This document shows positions 61,831-64,000 of a DNA stretch of 64,000 nt, piece after piece. The notes under the pieces are model-generated. The model had not been told where the DNA came from. It made no database searches and saw only the letters and a program-made list of their open reading frames with translations. The position numbers were made by a program, and so were the translations under genes. The DNA comes from Caballeronia sp. NK8 (lineage in GTDB: Bacteria; Pseudomonadota; Gammaproteobacteria; Burkholderiales; Burkholderiaceae), in NCBI RefSeq assembly GCF_018408855.1, contig NZ_AP024322.1, positions 2,914,001 to 2,978,000 on the forward strand. The letters are read 5' to 3'. Numbering within the stretch: position 1 is the stretch's first letter; the number at the start of each line of letters is the position of its first letter.

Positions 61831-62703
61831 TTAATCAATGCGATCGAGCTCGATCTCGCCTTCGAAAACGGTCGCGGCGGGCCCTGCCATGAGCAGCGCG
61901 GCGGATTCGTCGCGCGCGCCGTCCCAGCTGATCGTGAGCATGCCGCCGTGCGTCTTCACGCGCACCGGCGAATCGAGCAGACCGCGCCGGATGCCCGCGG
62001 CCACCGCCGCGCACGCGCCCGTGCCGCACGCAAGCGTTTCGCCCGCGCCGCGCTCGAAGACGCGCAGCTTCACCGAATGACGATCGACGATCTGCATGAA
62101 GCCCGCATTCACGCGCTTCGGAAAGCGCGCGTGACGCTCGACGAGCGGGCCTTCGGTCAATACCGGATACGCCTCGACATTCTCGACGATCTGCACCGCG
62201 TGCGGATTGCCCATCGACACGGCGGAAATCCAGCGCGTTTCACCGTTCAGGTCGAGCGGCCAGAGCGTGTCGTTGCCTTGCCGGCGGCCTTCGAGGCCGA
62301 GCGCGTCGAACGGCACGTGCGGAGGATCGAACACCGGCGTGCTCATGTCGACGACGACTTCGCCGTTCTCCTGCATCGTCAGCGTGATGACGCCGTTCTG
62401 CACCTGCACGCGCACGGTCGAGGCGTCCGTCAGGCGCCGGTCGCGCACGAACTTCACGAAGCAGCGCGCGCCGTTGCCGCAATGCTCGACCTCGCCGCCA
62501 TCGCAATTGAAGATGCGGTATTTGAAGTCGACACCGTCGATCGTCGGCTTTTCGACGAGCAGCAACTGATCCGCGCCCACGCCGAAATGGCGGTTCGCGA
62601 GTGCGCGCACCTGTGCGGCGCTGAGAGCGAGCGGCTGCGTGTAGCCGTCGAGCACGACGAAGTCGTTGCCCGCGCCCTGCATCTTGGTGAATTTGAGTTT
62701 CAT
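61831..62703 (-). CDS. dapF: Diaminopimelate epimerase DapF
   Basis: 290-residue cofactor-free epimerase that converts LL- to meso-diaminopimelate for lysine and peptidoglycan. Catalytic cysteines in [16 protein letters not shown] (near 73-85) and [14 protein letters not shown] (near 225). Opening [20 protein letters not shown] is canonical. ATG at 62701-62703. First gene of the operon with DUF484 and xerC. Confidence 0.97.
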   Translation of the reverse strand: MKLKFTKMQGAGNDFVVLDGYTQPLALSAAQVRALANRHFGVGADQLLLVEKPTIDGVDFKYRIFNCDGGEVEHCGNGARCFVKFVRDRRLTDASTVRVQVQNGVITLTMQENGEVVVDMSTPVFDPPHVPFDALGLEGRRQGNDTLWPLDLNGETRWISAVSMGNPHAVQIVENVEAYPVLTEGPLVERHARFPKRVNAGFMQIVDRHSVKLRVFERGAGETLACGTGACAAVAAGIRRGLLDSPVRVKTHGGMLTISWDGARDESAALLMAGPAATVFEGEIELDRID

Positions 62704-62753
62704 GGCGGCTATTGTATGTGACCCGCGCTGCGGCGTTTCGCGCCCCTCACGCT

Positions 62754-63638
62754 TCAATAGAATCCCGGCTCGCCCGGCGGCCGGGTCTTGAAGCGCTTGT
62801 GCACCCAGTAATATTGCTCCGGCATGCGCGGAATCTGCTCTTCCAGAAACGCGTTCATGCGGCGCGCGTCGGCTTCGTCGTCGCCGGTCGGGTAGTCGTC
62901 CCACGGCTTGAAGATCTTCAGCCGATAACCCTTGTAGTCCGGCAACACCTCGCCGATGAACGGCACGACCTGCGCCTTGCCCGTCTTCGCGAGCCGGCCG
63001 ACGGCCGTCAGCGTGCACGTGGGGATGCCGAAGAACGGCACGAACGTGGAGTTGCGCATGCCGTAGTCCATGTCCGCGCCGAGCATCACCGGCTTGCGAT
63101 CGCGCAGCCAGCGCAGCACGATGCGCGCGCTGTCGGCGCGGCTCGCCATGTCGGCGCCGAAGCGGGCGCGCTGCGTCTTCGCGAGTTCCTCGATCTGCGG
63201 ATTCGAGAACGGCTGATACAACGAACCGCAGCGCCGATGCAGCGAGTAATTGAGAAAGATCGAGCCCGCCTCGATACCGACGAAATGCAGCCCGAGAAAG
63301 AGCGTGGGCGGGAGGTCGGGATCGGTGAGATCGACGGCGCTGTCGACTTCGATCAGCTTTTCGAGCTTTTTCGCCGAGCCGAACCATTGCACGCTGCGCT
63401 CCACGTAGCTGCGGATCGCGTGCCGGAAGTGCTTCTGCGCGATGTCCTCGCGTTTTTCGTCGGACCACTCAGGAAAGCACAGCTTCAGATTCGTATGGAC
63501 GATGCGTCTGCGGCGGCTCGGAATCTGATAGAGCAGCCAGCCGAGGGCATCGCCGAAACGCGCCGTGATGCCGTAAGGGATGAGCGCCAGGAACTTGAGA
63601 AAGCCGATGGCGAGCGCCACGCCGATGCGCCCTAGCAT
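62754..63638 (-). CDS. Lipid A lauroyl-type acyltransferase (LpxL/HtrB family)
   Basis: 294 residues from the ATG at 63636-63638 ([21 protein letters not shown], a membrane anchor). The Hx4(D/E) acyltransferase motif is [11 protein letters not shown] (near 135), and the family blocks [10 protein letters not shown]-like ([18 protein letters not shown]) and [13 protein letters not shown] at the end are present. Adds a secondary acyl chain to lipid A at the inner membrane. Divergent from metK. LpxL versus LpxM cannot be separated from sequence alone. Confidence 0.92.
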   Translation of the reverse strand: MLGRIGVALAIGFLKFLALIPYGITARFGDALGWLLYQIPSRRRRIVHTNLKLCFPEWSDEKREDIAQKHFRHAIRSYVERSVQWFGSAKKLEKLIEVDSAVDLTDPDLPPTLFLGLHFVGIEAGSIFLNYSLHRRCGSLYQPFSNPQIEELAKTQRARFGADMASRADSARIVLRWLRDRKPVMLGADMDYGMRNSTFVPFFGIPTCTLTAVGRLAKTGKAQVVPFIGEVLPDYKGYRLKIFKPWDDYPTGDDEADARRMNAFLEEQIPRMPEQYYWVHKRFKTRPPGEPGFY

Positions 63639-63738
63639 GAGCGGCTCCAGCGTGCGGACGGTCGGCCGCGATGAGCGGATGTTTGATGCGTGGCGGATTG
63701 CGACAAGCGTTCGGCTCTGTGAAAACAAGGGAAACCGG

Positions 63739-63913
63739 TATAATAGAACCTTCGCCGAGTTAATGGACAACTTGCGGGGCGAAGCGAGTCGGAGTCTTCT
63801 TATGTTTCGAGAAGAAGCCGGCCCGGAAAGACATCCGCTAAAGCGTCGCCGCTTCAGACTCCAAACGAAGACGGCTACGTGAATATCAACCGTACTCAAA
63901 TGGAGTCTGAAGC
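63739..63913 (+). promoter_or_regulatory. metK promoter and structured leader, candidate riboswitch
   Basis: -10 TATAAT at 63739-63744 predicts a leader of about 160 bases. It contains a stem TCTTCT/AGAAGA (63795-63815), AAGCG-TCGC-CGCTT (63841-63854), and a perfect 13-base inverted repeat GCTTCAGACTCCA (63851-63863) / TGGAGTCTGAAGC (63901-63913) whose right arm contains the GGAG ribosome binding site and ends at the start codon. GGAGTC at 63791-63796 could pair instead with GACTCC of the left arm and free the site. This is the layout of a translational switch, plausibly S-adenosylmethionine-responsive. Confidence 0.6.
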
Positions 63914-64000
63914 GTGTCGAACGACTATCTCTTTACTTCCGAATCCGTTTCCGAAGGTCACCCCGACAAGGTCGCCGATCAAATCTCCGACGCCATCCTC
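63914..64000 (+). CDS. metK: S-adenosylmethionine synthetase MetK, 5' end only
   Basis: First 29 codons, running off the right edge: (M)[22 protein letters not shown]..., the invariant MetK N-terminus with the catalytic histidine in EGHPDK. Makes SAM from ATP and methionine. Start codon GTG at 63914-63916, preceded at eight bases by GGAG, which lies inside the leader inverted repeat. The nearest upstream ATG (63899-63901) is out of frame. Confidence 0.96.
   Translation, partial: MSNDYLFTSESVSEGHPDKVADQISDAIL

Overview
The window reads as a piece of the primary chromosome of a Burkholderiaceae member (Burkholderia sensu lato, most likely Caballeronia or Paraburkholderia). It is GC-rich and densely packed, with frequent 4-base ATGA stop/start overlaps. 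Support comes from rsmG-mnmG with consensus parS sites at the left edge, the type II secretion gene order D-E-F-C-G-H-I-J-K-L-M-N, a DUF3717 gene, and dapF-DUF484-xerC. I saw no rRNA, tRNA, insertion sequence, prophage or CRISPR array. The genus is an inference.

Layout. 1-2.4 kb: rsmG (partial) and mnmG, with two perfect 16-base parS sites (one inside mnmG). 2.6-14.3 kb: two HAAT-type (Liv-like) ABC importers on the minus strand; the first has a fused permease-ATPase and two tandem binding proteins, the second is livG-livF-binding protein-livH-livM. 14.6-17.3 kb: a GMC flavoprotein divergent from a LysR regulator. 17.4-24.7 kb: CYTH protein, Lrp regulator, DUF3717 protein, a TctE/QseC-like two-component pair, SET-domain protein, old yellow enzyme, class I amidotransferase and a Cys-rich MarR protein. 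25.4-31.5 kb: YbdK-type ligase, CPA2 antiporter, a 0.8-kb gene-free stretch with DnaA boxes, an MnmC with an apparently dead methyltransferase half, and a DedA-rhodanese fusion. 31.8-34 kb: HU, a COG0523 GTPase and a lytic transglycosylase. 34.6-46 kb: a complete 12-gene type II secretion operon. 46-51 kb: OMF efflux channel, small membrane protein, MarR, DHA2 transporter and a lipoprotein. 51.2-54.2 kb: gshA and ada. 54.5-57.2 kb: hslV-hslU and dksA. 57.7-63.6 kb: a second COG0523 GTPase, rlmI, dapF-DUF484-xerC and an LpxL-type acyltransferase. The right edge is the start of metK behind a structured leader.

How the genes connect. mnmG and mnmC act in the same wobble-uridine (U34) tRNA modification pathway. 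gshA supplies glutathione. dksA has only one of the four zinc-finger cysteines and lies next to a COG0523 metallochaperone, an association known from zinc-limitation biology. The marR/OMF/DHA2 cluster looks like an efflux locus without its usual periplasmic adaptor.

Most worth a second look: (1) the metK leader, whose 13-base inverted repeat contains the ribosome binding site; (2) the MnmC protein that has lost its SAM-binding and catalytic motifs; (3) an 83-codon upstream ORF with a CxC-His motif that overlaps the dksA start; (4) a candidate ~60-nt RNA with a duplicated UGUCUCCUCC sequence beside hslU; (5) a COG0523 protein whose CxCC motif reads CLLL; (6) DnaA boxes at 25.0 and 28.4-28.6 kb within 28 kb of the parS sites. 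All calls come from reading the sequence; no database search was possible.
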